Shown piece by piece: positions 27,787-37,086 of a stretch of 64,000 bases of DNA (position 1 is the first letter of the stretch; each line of letters opens with the position of its first letter). A program made the position numbers and the translations under genes. Source of the stretch: Mesostigma viride (taxonomy: Eukaryota > Streptophyta > Mesostigmatophyceae > Mesostigmatales > Mesostigmataceae); assembly GCA_009746045.1 (NCBI GenBank), contig RPFO01000041.1:2088613-2152612 (forward strand). The letters run 5' to 3'. The notes beneath the pieces were generated by a model that searched no databases, was not told where the DNA came from, and saw only the letters and a list, made by a program, of their open reading frames with translations.

Positions 27787-27811
27787 GGTGTGAGATTACA
27801 CACCGTGCAGA

Positions 27812-29272
27812 TTACTTTCGCTTCCGTGTGGTCGCGCGTTTCTTGGACACGCGGCGCCGACCCTTGTGAGCCCCCATGAGATGCGATGTGACCATGTTGG
27901 AGGTAGGACCAGGGCCGCCGGTCGGGTATCCGGACATAAGATCGGATTCTCCCATTCGACGCATGCAAATGGGGCCGACCCTTGCCATCGGGTTCTCCAC
28001 CATGCTGCCATCTGGACCGCGGATGTACGGGTCCACGATACGAGCGTAATCACCGTCAGGACCGCCCGGGTCCACGTTGAAGAAGACCGGGGCGCTGCCA
28101 CGGCCGCATTGGCCAGGGATACCGCTCACCTTGTAATCGACATTCATCATGCGAGCCAGACTGTGATGGGGCTTGTCGCGCGAATCCGAGCCGACACTCT
28201 GCAACACGCCATGGTTGCGCCACCATTGGTCGATCATGACGAGACAGTCGAGTCTCAGACGGTTGAACGCCAGCATATCGCGGCGAATGAACTTCTGGAC
28301 GATGTTCTCAAAGGGGATTGGTCGGACGACACCTCCGACTAGGTTGCCAGGGTACATCAAGTTACCATTCCCGACTGGTACATTCGGATTGTTCACAAAA
28401 TCGTTATCGTTTTCCCAATAATCAACACCCAATGCTTTAAAACGGTCCCTGTGATGTTTGGAGAAAGTTTGTGGAGTGATGAAGGCGTTTGTCAGCATGG
28501 AAATAAGACGGGACGGTAAACAGTCATCACTGACGCTGCTGTTAGGAGTCGAAGTCCAGGCATTAAATAAAGGAAGTGTCGAGCGGTTATTCTGGTAGCA
28601 AGCGATCCTATTCATTTTGCGCATGTTGTCCAAGCCCAAGACCGGCACATCTCGGTATCCTGGTCCTCCGGGGGGAGGGGCTATACTATAAGGCTCTTGA
28701 CCGGCCGCAAATCTCACGGCCATTGGGTCAGCCATTCGCAACAACGGAGCAGACCGGAGTTGTTCGATCGGAAGCTTTCCAAGGTACACATATTCGTTGA
28801 CGACTGCTCTAAAACCATTCACATTTGCCACACCTCTGCTAAGGTTTTCATCGCCCTGAGACATGCCCATCGGATTTTCATACGCGACAAAACCGCGAAG
28901 TCCATTGGCGAGTTTTCCCATTTCCGCCTTGCTCGTGTCCAATACTCCCGTGCTCGTCGCGTTACGCACACGTTGTGCGAGGTCGCGCATCAGATTTGTC
29001 AGAATATCATACACGTACATGCAAGCCGTGAACTGACACACCTTCCACTTTAACTGTTGATCAAGACGCCCCGATGGTTCGTCGATGATGTTGTGTTTAT
29101 ACAAGTTCGCCTCCTCCGCTCGAAAACGGATGTTGGGAATGTACGTCCGCAGCTTTTGGATTTCGTATGTCGTGAAGACCTTCAAGGCCAGATCATCGAC
29201 CCTTGCTTGCGACTGGGGAGAGCGACTCGTGGGAGTCGGGATATTCGTGACGAAGGGATACCCCGATGCCAT
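27812..29272 (-). CDS. Structural-type protein with basic tail, tandem paralogue 1
   Basis: 486 residues, about 35-45 percent identical by eye to the next gene in conserved blocks: YPF-x-TNI-x-TP, RSP-x-SQ-x-RVD-x-LA, KLRTYIPN-x-RF and PTGGPG-x-(S/T)SN-x(2)-SHLMGA. The last 15 residues are almost all Lys/Arg, a feature of DNA-binding core proteins. The promoter (TTATATAC ... TAGATG) is nearly the same as that of the major capsid gene, implying late, high expression. I infer an abundant core or DNA-condensing virion protein. No known family was recognised. Confidence 0.65.
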   Translation of the reverse strand: MASGYPFVTNIPTPTSRSPQSQARVDDLALKVFTTYEIQKLRTYIPNIRFRAEEANLYKHNIIDEPSGRLDQQLKWKVCQFTACMYVYDILTNLMRDLAQRVRNATSTGVLDTSKAEMGKLANGLRGFVAYENPMGMSQGDENLSRGVANVNGFRAVVNEYVYLGKLPIEQLRSAPLLRMADPMAVRFAAGQEPYSIAPPPGGPGYRDVPVLGLDNMRKMNRIACYQNNRSTLPLFNAWTSTPNSSVSDDCLPSRLISMLTNAFITPQTFSKHHRDRFKALGVDYWENDNDFVNNPNVPVGNGNLMYPGNLVGGVVRPIPFENIVQKFIRRDMLAFNRLRLDCLVMIDQWWRNHGVLQSVGSDSRDKPHHSLARMMNVDYKVSGIPGQCGRGSAPVFFNVDPGGPDGDYARIVDPYIRGPDGSMVENPMARVGPICMRRMGESDLMSGYPTGGPGPTSNMVTSHLMGAHKGRRRVSKKRATTRKRK

Positions 29273-29292
29273 CTAGCAGTGTATATAATGCA
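29273..29292 (-). promoter_or_regulatory. TATA-like box of structural paralogue 1
   Basis: Minus strand TTATATACACTGCTAG directly before ATG 29272, nearly the same as the capsid promoter (TTATATACCCCGTCTAG). Confidence 0.65.
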
Positions 29293-29321
29293 TGAAAGAA
29301 AATAATCACCACGCTTCACCT

Positions 29322-30845
29322 TTACTTCCTGCGAGTCGTTTTCTTCTTCGGGGCGGCCTTACGCCTCGTCTTCTTGGCCCCCATGAGATGACTAGAAATG
29401 AGATTCGACGACTGACCCGGACCGCCGGTGGGGTAGGTCGACACGAGGTCCGGAATCCCTTGGCGCCTCTGGCAAAACGGCCCGAATATGGCCTCAGGGT
29501 TTTCTACCATAGTCCCGTCGGCGGCAACGATGTACGGCGGAACGACACGTGCCAGATAGCCGCGAGGACCATTGGGGTCACGGTTATAAAACACGGCAGA
29601 ACTACCCGGACCGCATTGAGGAGTGGGAACCCCGCTGACCCTGTAGTCCGCGTCCATTAGCCTCAACATCGCCTTAGTGGGATCAGCAGCGCCCAAATTG
29701 CTGATGCTCGATAGCGCTCCCTGGTTCTTCCACCACTTATCGATCTCGTTCAAGATCATGATCCGCATGCGGTTGAACATGAGCACGTCCATCCGGATGA
29801 ACTTTTGGATGATATTTGGGAAACCCTTATCGGCTGCTCCGGCTGCGTCTCTCCACATGACGTTATTCAACCCGGCCCGGTTAGGGTTTGTTGGAATTGC
29901 CGCAGCCTGACCTTGCCAGAATGTATTGGCACGGTCACCAGCAATCGCACCTGCTGGAGTGACAACGTCGTCCAACTTCAGAGCTTGCATTTTCTTACGA
30001 TGGAGCATGGAAAGCATGGTGGGATCGATGGTGTCCTGAGTCAGCTGTTTCAGCAAGTTTGACGGAATACTGTCATCCGACGGGAAATTCCCTAGGCCCT
30101 GCCCGCCGACGCCTGGCGGGACAAGCGTGTTGTAGGAAGGGAGATTGTCAGCTGCCAAAGTGATCGCTTGAATCTTGTCGGGGAACGAGGTCCCTGCCCC
30201 GCTCATCAAGCCATTCGGACCGACCCTGTAGATGCCCTGGCCTTCCTCCAAGGTGATGGCCGCTTGAGTCATACCGTTGCCGGACGTGTTTGCTACAACA
30301 TAATTAGGCCGTAGGGCACCAATCTTAGCAAGAACATTCGGGGAAATGCGACTGAGATACACCCGTACATTGAGATCCACTGGAGCCAAAGGTGCAGCTT
30401 GCCCGTCGTCGTGCTCCACCGCGACAAATCCGCGAAGAGCGTTCACGAGCTTCCCGATTTCCGCCCTGTTAGTGTCCAACACGCCTTCGTCTACAGCCCT
30501 CCGGACGCGCTCAGAAATATCCCTCATGAGACTCGTGAGGATATCGTAGACGTACACCGACCCGATGAAATTCCTCAGTTTGGTCTGCAACGACCCGTTT
30601 GGCTGTAACCCGCCGGCGTTCGGGTTCTGGTCCTGGTCGCCGTACATATTGTGGGTTACGAGGTTAGCCTCGTCGGCCGTAAACCGGAGGTTGGGGATGT
30701 ACGTTCGCAGCTTCTGCAATTCGTACCCCGTGAACACCTTTCCCGCGAGTTCGTCCACCCTCTGTTGCGATTCCGGGGAACGCACCACGGGGGTGGCAAT
30801 GTTGGTAAAAAATGGATACCCTCCGCCTGTCCCAAGAGCTGCCAT
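29322..30845 (-). CDS. Structural-type protein with basic tail, tandem paralogue 2
   Basis: 507 residues; shares with its neighbour the N-terminal FFTNIATPVVRSPESQQRVD block, KLRTYIPNLRF, a VYVDILTSLMRD-like helix, a C-terminal VSGVP / CGPGS / VFYN-x-DP-x-GP region and the SHLMGA + Lys/Arg tail. The ATG at 30845 is preceded by ACTATATATCGCGC. The 49-base spacing and high similarity show tandem duplication followed by divergence. Role as for paralogue 1. Confidence 0.65.
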   Translation of the reverse strand: MAALGTGGGYPFFTNIATPVVRSPESQQRVDELAGKVFTGYELQKLRTYIPNLRFTADEANLVTHNMYGDQDQNPNAGGLQPNGSLQTKLRNFIGSVYVYDILTSLMRDISERVRRAVDEGVLDTNRAEIGKLVNALRGFVAVEHDDGQAAPLAPVDLNVRVYLSRISPNVLAKIGALRPNYVVANTSGNGMTQAAITLEEGQGIYRVGPNGLMSGAGTSFPDKIQAITLAADNLPSYNTLVPPGVGGQGLGNFPSDDSIPSNLLKQLTQDTIDPTMLSMLHRKKMQALKLDDVVTPAGAIAGDRANTFWQGQAAAIPTNPNRAGLNNVMWRDAAGAADKGFPNIIQKFIRMDVLMFNRMRIMILNEIDKWWKNQGALSSISNLGAADPTKAMLRLMDADYRVSGVPTPQCGPGSSAVFYNRDPNGPRGYLARVVPPYIVAADGTMVENPEAIFGPFCQRRQGIPDLVSTYPTGGPGQSSNLISSHLMGAKKTRRKAAPKKKTTRRK

Positions 30846-30862
30846 ATGCGCGATATATAGTA
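30846..30862 (-). promoter_or_regulatory. TATA-like box of structural paralogue 2
   Basis: Minus strand ACTATATATCGCGC immediately before ATG 30845. Confidence 0.55.
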
Positions 30863-30934
30863 CACAAAAGAAAAAAACGGACGCTCGACCACGTGGTCAC
30901 ACAAAAAAAGTTTCCTATTACAAACATATATTCG

Positions 30935-31285
30935 ATGGAGCCCACCCGCACTCGGTCCGGCCGTGTCGTAAAGAAACCGAGGCTTTATGAACCAGTCGAG
31001 ATCCCCGTTGACGATTTCAAGGACGAGGAGTACGATGAAGACGACGGCAATTACGACGATTCCGTCGACAACGATGACGATGTGGACGAAGAAGACGATG
31101 CGTATGAAAGCAGTTTCATCGATGACGAGGATCCTTTGGAGGATGCCGACGAGGAAGGAGAGGAGGAGGAGGACTTGAACGAGGACGATGATGAAACAGA
31201 AGAAGACGAGGAATATGTGGACGGGACGTCATCTGACGACGACGACCTTAGCGAAAACGTGTCTACACCGAAGAAGGTTGGTTGA
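30935..31285 (+). CDS. Highly acidic protein, 116 residues
   Basis: Start ATG at 30935 follows ACATATATTCG. After a basic N-terminus (RTRSGRVVKKPRLY) about 85 residues are dominated by Asp and Glu, then STPKKVG. Such acidic tails occur in histone- or DNA-mimic and chaperone-like viral proteins. Its last 23 bases overlap the end of the converging gene. No family assignment. Confidence 0.65.
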   Translation: MEPTRTRSGRVVKKPRLYEPVEIPVDDFKDEEYDEDDGNYDDSVDNDDDVDEEDDAYESSFIDDEDPLEDADEEGEEEEDLNEDDDETEEDEEYVDGTSSDDDDLSENVSTPKKVG

Positions 31286-32705
31286 TGTTGGGAATATGAA
31301 TCGGATTGTTCTGTGTCGGTCCATACACGAGACTGTTTGATTCGGGACCGACGGAGTGCTGCAAGTCGGCAATTTCGAAACGGGCCTCTGCTGGCTTTGG
31401 CGCCCACAACCCGAGACCGTTCCGTGTGATGGCGTTGCGCGAGAAATCGGCCGGCGGTCGGGCGACTGCGGCGAGCTGGTCGGACGTGATCGATCGCGAG
31501 CGGGTCGTCTCGAGGACATCGGGACCCACGAGCAATTCTTCCGGCTGGCGGTCCGCTCCCGACGCCCTGGCTTCAAAAATCTTAGACTCCTGGAATTGCA
31601 TTCTGCTATCGTGCAAGTAATCGTCTTCTCGCACGCTCACACCCATGGTCTCATACGACGTGTTGCGGACATCGTTCTCAATGGTCCTTGGATTCGTGGG
31701 CCCGACCGGATTGACGCCGAGACGGGCACCCAATTGCAACGGGATGAAAAAGTCTTTAGCCTCGGGCGCCTGGTGTTTCTCGAGAGCGTCCAATACCATG
31801 GCGCGTTTGGGATCCGGTCTTGAATGGAGCTGCATTTCCGTCCACCGCTTGACGTTCTGCCTCGTGCCATCGTATACGGGCATCTGCTCCTCCACAACTT
31901 TGGCTCTTTCCGGTAGAACGGTCGTCTCGAGGAAAGTGTTTTCCGTCATTCTCTCGTTGGTTTCCTCGCTCATGTGTCCCAAACTGCTCATGACACCGGA
32001 ACGAGTGGCTCGATTTAACCCGTCGAGGTGCACGGAAAGTTTGGGCTGATCGACGTGAGCCTGTTGTGGGTTCGGTTTCGCGATCACGAAGGTCGGATCT
32101 GGGGTCATGTAATTCACGATCAGATTGTCCTTGACGTTCGGCAACAAGTGCGATCGTGTTCCCATGGCCGCTATCGTGTTGTCATAACCTCGTCGGCGAT
32201 CCGGAGTGAATCTTCCTTGAATCTGCTGCGTTTCTACGATTGGCTTCTTGCTCGTCGGCTCGGCACCGGGACGCGACTTCTTCCATATGTTACTCTCCTC
32301 CGCCTTCTTGAATTCCGTCTTCCGACGTTGTTTGTCCTTCGGAGGCTCCACGTGCATTTTCATTAGCGACGTGTTGCGACCCATTCCAGGTCGCGCCCCA
32401 GGGGCTGATAGGTAATCTGGGTCTGCTGGGCCATACCCCCCCCTGGATGTATACAACGGGATCATCGGATATCCTAGCGAGTCGCCCAAGTTGACGCTGT
32501 CCGGGTTTGTGACGGCAGGGGGGTACTTGGTTTCATTCTCGGCGATGGGGAGCCACTGATCGTACGGATAGCGGATAACGGGTTTCAAAAACCGGCCGCC
32601 CAAATTCAGTTCGTCTAGATCCGTATCCGTAGCTCTCGGCGGTTTGCCGGACGTAGGACGTAGGACGTATCCGGCGATAGCGACAGCGGAGAAAACGGCT
32701 AACAT
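31263..32705 (-). CDS. Virion-type protein with N-terminal membrane anchor
   Basis: 480 residues. A single hydrophobic N-terminal segment (MLAVFSAVAIAGYVL) precedes a long polar, largely disordered chain rich in Pro, Asn and charged residues. The start follows CAATATATATC. An N-terminal anchor with a long hydrophilic domain is common among NCLDV inner-membrane proteins. I recall a similar layout in a family of unknown function but cannot name it with confidence. Confidence 0.6.
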   Translation of the reverse strand: MLAVFSAVAIAGYVLRPTSGKPPRATDTDLDELNLGGRFLKPVIRYPYDQWLPIAENETKYPPAVTNPDSVNLGDSLGYPMIPLYTSRGGYGPADPDYLSAPGARPGMGRNTSLMKMHVEPPKDKQRRKTEFKKAEESNIWKKSRPGAEPTSKKPIVETQQIQGRFTPDRRRGYDNTIAAMGTRSHLLPNVKDNLIVNYMTPDPTFVIAKPNPQQAHVDQPKLSVHLDGLNRATRSGVMSSLGHMSEETNERMTENTFLETTVLPERAKVVEEQMPVYDGTRQNVKRWTEMQLHSRPDPKRAMVLDALEKHQAPEAKDFFIPLQLGARLGVNPVGPTNPRTIENDVRNTSYETMGVSVREDDYLHDSRMQFQESKIFEARASGADRQPEELLVGPDVLETTRSRSITSDQLAAVARPPADFSRNAITRNGLGLWAPKPAEARFEIADLQHSVGPESNSLVYGPTQNNPIHIPNINQPSSV

Positions 32706-32726
32706 GCTTCCTGATATATATTGTTT
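32706..32726 (-). promoter_or_regulatory. TATA-like box of the anchored virion protein gene
   Basis: Minus strand CAATATATATCAGGAAGC directly before ATG 32705. Confidence 0.55.
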
Positions 32727-32733
32727 GTAAAGA

Positions 32734-33168
32734 TTAATTTACGGGTCTCTCCGCTGGCGGCGGCTTCTGCGTGCTCGTGACGATCGGGAAGAACAGATAC
32801 CTGTCCTCCCGTTTCGTCTGATCCCAATACATGTTCATATAAGGAGCCAGGTTTCTATCGTCCAATGTGACAATGCGATTGTTGTTGGCGGCCACGATTC
32901 CCCCTTTGATCCGCATGCTTTCGATCGACGGATCGATACGACCGCCCAGAGTGACATAGCTGGACATCTGGTCCGGCGTCACGGGAAAACCGACACTGTT
33001 ATCTAATTGCACGTCGAAATCGCGGCCTTTTTGTACCATGAGGGAAGGAGTCTCGTGGATCACGACGTCAGCCGAGCCAGGATCAGACGCGACGGCGCCG
33101 GCGGAGTCGTACGGAAAGGACGGACTTGTGTCTAGCAAAGGATTGGAGGGTTGTGACGCATAGTTCAT
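32734..33168 (-). CDS. Hypothetical viral protein, 144 residues
   Basis: Soluble, no membrane segment. Its middle (FPVTPDQMSSYVTLGGRID) suggests a beta-rich fold. CTAATATAC lies ten bases before the ATG at 33168. It sits between two membrane-protein genes, so a minor virion protein is plausible. Family not recognised. Confidence 0.55.
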   Translation of the reverse strand: MNYASQPSNPLLDTSPSFPYDSAGAVASDPGSADVVIHETPSLMVQKGRDFDVQLDNSVGFPVTPDQMSSYVTLGGRIDPSIESMRIKGGIVAANNNRIVTLDDRNLAPYMNMYWDQTKREDRYLFFPIVTSTQKPPPAERPVN

Positions 33169-33191
33169 GAATGAATGTGTATATTAGTAAT

Positions 33192-33425
33192 TTAGAAAAC
33201 ATTACCACCGATTCCAACTGTTTCAGGCGGCCTTAGAGCCAATTGTGTATCGATGAACGGGCCTTGGTCGATCGTTCTCCTGGTCATCCAGAGCCACCCC
33301 CGCGGATCGTCGGGTTTTTCTTTGGACCGTCGGTGACAACGAGAACGATGGGACTTTCGCCTGGCCATCGCTTCGGATGTGAATATGATAAACAGAACCA
33401 CTAACAGAATAACGATTCCGAACAT
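33192..33425 (-). CDS. Single-span membrane protein, 77 residues
   Basis: An N-terminal hydrophobic helix (IVILLVVLFIIF, residues 4-15) is followed by a very basic region (RRKSHRSRCHRRSK). The upstream TTATAAGTAGAG matches the promoter-like sequence of the gene at 27147. Small anchored basic proteins of this kind are common in NCLDV virions. Confidence 0.65.
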   Translation of the reverse strand: MFGIVILLVVLFIIFTSEAMARRKSHRSRCHRRSKEKPDDPRGWLWMTRRTIDQGPFIDTQLALRPPETVGIGGNVF

Positions 33426-33460
33426 CTCTACTTATAAGGCATCGACATAAATTCCCTCGT

Positions 33461-33955
33461 CTATTCGCCGACAGTGCTCTTTAAATTGCACCACCATCGT
33501 TCGCGGTCATCGGGCGCGACGTTGTTCGCGATGTAGTTGTGCAGCGCCTTTGCGCTTTTTGGCAATGGGGCGGGAGGAGAGACTTCGATCATGGACGAAG
33601 GGAAATCCGACAATCGCGTGCACATGGAAACGTTTGGGATCCCGTCGTCCTTGAGATGGACGAGTGCGTTGTGCCAAGAGGCGTCTCGGGACAAGATGTA
33701 AACGGTGTCGCGGTCCGTTATTTCTCGCCCTCGCACTCTTCGTCCGAGGTCGTAGTGGAATAACGAGTCCGCGGCTTCTCGCATCATCGAGTCAGACTGC
33801 ATGATTTCTGCGCCTTTGGGAGTCGGGCCTGTGTACGCCCTACCACAATAAGCCACGACTCGACACAGGTCCGACCGTAGACATCCAGCATCTTTGGAGC
33901 ATTGGTCCAAGTCGACAAACACGACGGGTTTTCGTTCGTCGTCGGTTTCGCTCAT
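33461..33955 (-). CDS. PIN/NYN-like ribonuclease domain protein
   Basis: 164 residues. Conserved acidic positions fit a PIN-like fold: D15 and D17 in VVFVDLDQ, D63 in AADSLFHYDLGR and D91 in VYILSRDASWHNAL. The pattern of D at a strand end, AD-x(3)-x-DLGR, then YILS-x-D-x(2)-W resembles NYN-type metal-dependent ribonucleases. In a virus it could degrade host RNA or process transcripts. That is inference. The length matches a single domain. Confidence 0.65.
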   Translation of the reverse strand: MSETDDERKPVVFVDLDQCSKDAGCLRSDLCRVVAYCGRAYTGPTPKGAEIMQSDSMMREAADSLFHYDLGRRVRGREITDRDTVYILSRDASWHNALVHLKDDGIPNVSMCTRLSDFPSSMIEVSPPAPLPKSAKALHNYIANNVAPDDRERWWCNLKSTVGE

Positions 33956-34013
33956 GGCTGTTTTTTGTTATATTTTAACAAACAAAATTTTATTGGTGAT
34001 TAAGACTAAGCAT

Positions 34014-34404
34014 TTACACTTTGCGAAGAACGTGCTCGACGGCGCGACGACGGTTTTCTACCGTGTTGCTCAGTCCCAGTTTCCGCATCTCCATATCACG
34101 GACGTGTTTCGCTTCGATCATGGAGTTTCCAAGAGGCCCCCCCTTGCGTTGGTGGATAGAGTTGACCAGCTCGTTCCATGGTCCAATCGTTTTGCTGAAA
34201 TTGCGGGAGGCGACAGCGCTCTTCTTCCGCGAGACGATTCGATACCCCCCCGATCCGTCCGACCTTCGCTCTAGATCTTTGGCGGTCAGTCCCCCGGGAG
34301 TCCGAGTCGCTGTGCCGTTCAGGACTTGACGATAACTTCATCTGGGCATTATGGTTCGTATAGAAATGGTTCGAGATTTTTTTTGTGTACTCGTGAGAAG
34401 CCAT
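34014..34404 (-). pseudogene. Small basic conserved protein, frameshifted
   Basis: The first frame starts at an ATG at 34404 (MASHEYTKK) and loses coding character near 34320. A second frame then carries TPGGLTAKDLERR, GYRIVSRKKSA and PWNELVNSIHQRK, and ends at TAA (34014-34016). The GGLT-x-x-DL ... IVS-x-KKSA pattern resembles a short basic protein found in many large DNA viruses. The two frames differ by one position, so a single indel or an artefact breaks the gene. Left uncorrected the product would end at 34096. Confidence 0.55.
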
Positions 34405-34552
34405 GTTTCTGTTGGCAGCGTCGACGACGGCGTTCGTGATGTACTACTTGTACCGAATCGCACGAGACCAGATGTCAGATGGAGAAGAACCGTTCGAGGA
34501 ACCATTTTCAAAAGAATTCTGCGTACACGGTGGGGAGTTGTGCGACCCTTGA
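34403..34552 (+). CDS. Tiny membrane protein, 49 residues
   Basis: ATG at 34403, TGA at 34550-34552. The N-terminus is hydrophobic (MFLLAASTTAFVMYYLY) and the rest acidic, ending in CVHGGELCDP. It overlaps the start of the divergent gene by two bases and the end of the transposase-like gene by 45. It is similar in size and layout to other tiny NCLDV virion membrane proteins. Confidence 0.45.
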   Translation: MFLLAASTTAFVMYYLYRIARDQMSDGEEPFEEPFSKEFCVHGGELCDP

Positions 34553-35947
34553 TCGTCGGATGCCTTCCAATCGGACGACGAGCGCCTTCTCTCCTTCCTC
34601 TTGCACGGTTTTGTCGTAATCTTCGATGGCTGCTCGCTGGCGAGCGGGTAACTTGTTTATCTGCCGCTCCCCGGCCTCCTTGACCTTGTCCTGAGTCTTT
34701 TGAAGCTCCTGGTTCATGAACTCGATTCTGTCATTCTCGCGGCTCTCTACGATCTTCTGTTCCGCCTGGCGGATCTCCCCTTGCACGCGAGTTTTTTCGT
34801 CGCGTATCCGTTGGATGACGGAAGAGTCTGGTCGTATGTGACTGACCATGCAACGGAACACCTTCCCACTCTGGGTGTCTTTGATTTGGAGCCAGGCGTT
34901 GTGCATGACGCCATTTGGGAACTTGGTAAGGCCTGGGTCGGCCCGTGGATGAGACACGGTCGGAGTCGGCACGGCCAGCACTTCGGCTCTCTTCCATTGA
35001 GTGTTCTCGTCCACTGCGCTACTCTTACCGGTGTGGTATCGGACGACGTCGCCTGGGGCGTAATCTTTGGCGGATCTCTTTCGGCATTCCGAACCGTCGG
35101 CGACTATTGCCTGATCACGGGCATCGGGAGGACAGAGTGTCAATTTGGGGTAGCGTTCGAGCATGAGACGGGGATGGGCATCTGGATCGGCGGTATAATC
35201 CGCGACATCCTTCATCTCGGGATGGCGGTAATCGTACACCTGGTTTGACGTTTTCGCCGATTTTGACGGATCTGGAAACTTGCCCTCCACAAATCGGGCC
35301 GTGCAGCCTCGACGCTTTCCATCCACGTGGCGAACCATGCGCTCGACCGAACTGAACCCGGAACATAAAATGAAGTTCTTAACGGCGTGCGGTCGAATGT
35401 GTTGGTGGAAAGCGTTGATGATAGCGATGGAAAGATTTCGTCGACTGCGTTTGTTGCGAGACGTCTGCTGACGAACGTAGTGCTTTCCCACGTTGAAAGC
35501 CAACTCGATAGGATTGAATTCGGGCGAGTATGGCGGCGTGAAAACGAGTGCAGGGGAGCGAGATAACCACGAGTTCTCGGTCGGCAGTAAAAGCAAACCG
35601 TCGCCGGCCCCTCTCCCCCTCAACATCCTCGCGTTCTCGCTCAACTCTCCGATGGGGAAAACTCGAGACGCGTCTGGCAACGCTTTGTTTTTGCTCAGCT
35701 CGGAAGCCGGCGGGGGCGAGTGGTAGGAGGCGCCGTCCATCACGATGGTCTTTCCGTTCACAAAACTAGGAGGGAGGCTTTTCAGGAACATCTTGAAGTA
35801 AGAACTATTGGGAGTGAACGCAGCAGAACCGAGGTTGCTTTCACGTCTCTGCGAATGTAATAAACGGATTTCTGGAATTCTTTCCTTCGTCTCGTAGGAC
35901 TTTGTGACCTCGCTCCCTCGTTTTTTCAATCCCGAAACGATGTCGCG
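34508..35947 (-). pseudogene. DDE transposase-like gene, C-terminal part (split by retroelement)
   Basis: The frame continues exactly from 44054-46242 once one copy of the TCGCG duplication is removed (3624 bases, 1208 codons). This part has the second catalytic Asp in TIVMDGASYH (about residue 799 of the whole) and the catalytic Glu in FTPPYSPEFNPIE (about 876), motifs of the DDE_3 / IS630-Tc1 superfamily. Beyond is a 300-residue extension with an SH3-like segment (YAPGDVVRYHTGK) and a long coiled coil. The product would cut and join DNA. The insertion separates the catalytic residues, so the present copy cannot make the full protein. Confidence 0.85.
35943..35947. repeat. Target duplication TCGCG, left copy
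   Basis: TCGCG directly before the left LTR. The same five bases follow the right LTR at 44054-44058. Confidence 0.9.
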
Positions 35948-36728
35948 TGTAACGACTAAAAATGATCATCAACATCATCCACAGTCCAATATGAAAGATC
36001 TTTTACCTGGGTTGCTTTCCTGAGTCGCAGAACTTCAAGTATCCGAGCAACGTTGAGATGGGAATTCCACAGCACGTGATTTAGGGAATCACAACCCCTT
36101 GTAGACACAAAGACAAGCTCGTGTATAGACGACCTCTGTGGAACTGAAGGACGTCTATAGCCAAGGGGCTCTTATGGATGGACAACAAAGACAAGCTTTA
36201 TTATACCATGGTGAATCAAAACCAACGTAGCAACAATGGCGACCCCACGTCCTTGATATCGACGTGCTTGTCGAACTTGCTCCAACCCTAGCCTGAAGAG
36301 AACCAATCAGAACCATGGGATTCTATACAAGATCTTCGTATCCATCCTAGTCACACAGAACAGAACAACACACACACACAGCCTGGCAGAATCTTTCCAT
36401 GAGATCCTAAATCTGTCGTAAGCACTGAAGTCCCAAAGGAGCATTTAAGACTCAATAGTACCAACTAACAAACTACAACCCCACGTGGATCAGGCCACGA
36501 CCAATGAGGGCTCCTATCAGTAGTATCAGCCAACAAACTACAACCCTACGTGGATCAGGCCACGACCAATGAGGGTTCCTATCAGTTGGTTGACAAAGTA
36601 TCAGCTCCAAGTACCGTCGTCTTAGAAACCTCATAACTTTCTCAATACTGATCCAAAAGTCCTCAAATAAAAGCCAAACATTCACAAAACAAAGGATGTA
36701 ACAACAAAGTCATTTTTGCTTGTTACAT
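35948..36728 (-). repeat. 3' LTR of element B
   Basis: 781 bases, TGTAAC ... GTTACA. Contains an internal 65-base tandem duplication (units from 36467 and 36532, each with AACAAACTACAACC and GTGGATCAGGCCACGACC). Confidence 0.92.
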
Positions 36729-36745
36729 ATCTCCCCCTCAAAACT
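36729..36745 (-). other. Polypurine tract of element B
   Basis: On the minus strand TTTTGAGGGGGAGATA directly precedes the 3' LTR, the usual copia-type plus-strand priming site. Confidence 0.75.
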
Positions 36746-37086
36746 GGACCTCCCAGGTCCAATAGCCAACTCTTGAAGGCAGAGGAACATTGAACAGAAA
36801 TCCACCATCTCTTGGGAAAAGCAGATGGGTTTTTACATCCCTGGAAACAGGGCCTCCTATCTCATAAACATCTAGTCACAGGTTTCTACAGCAGACAAGT
36901 CACTACCTTATCTACTATAAATCCAGATAAACACATCTCATAATACAAGGTCTTCCATTCAGCATCCTGGAACCTGGAACTCTGGACTGGAACATCAGAA
37001 CTGGACTGGAGCCCCCCCATCATCCATCCTGGAATCCCCCCCTCACACCACAATCCAAAGCCCCCTTTCCTTCTCAGCCCTGTTCC

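Noticed and set aside
28697-29053. Antisense open frames within the structural paralogues.
   Set aside because: Shadows of the strongly supported minus-strand genes.
36464-36600. CRISPR-like direct repeats in the LTR of element B.
   Set aside because: Only two 65-base units with no spacers, inside an LTR. No CRISPR array was seen anywhere in the window.
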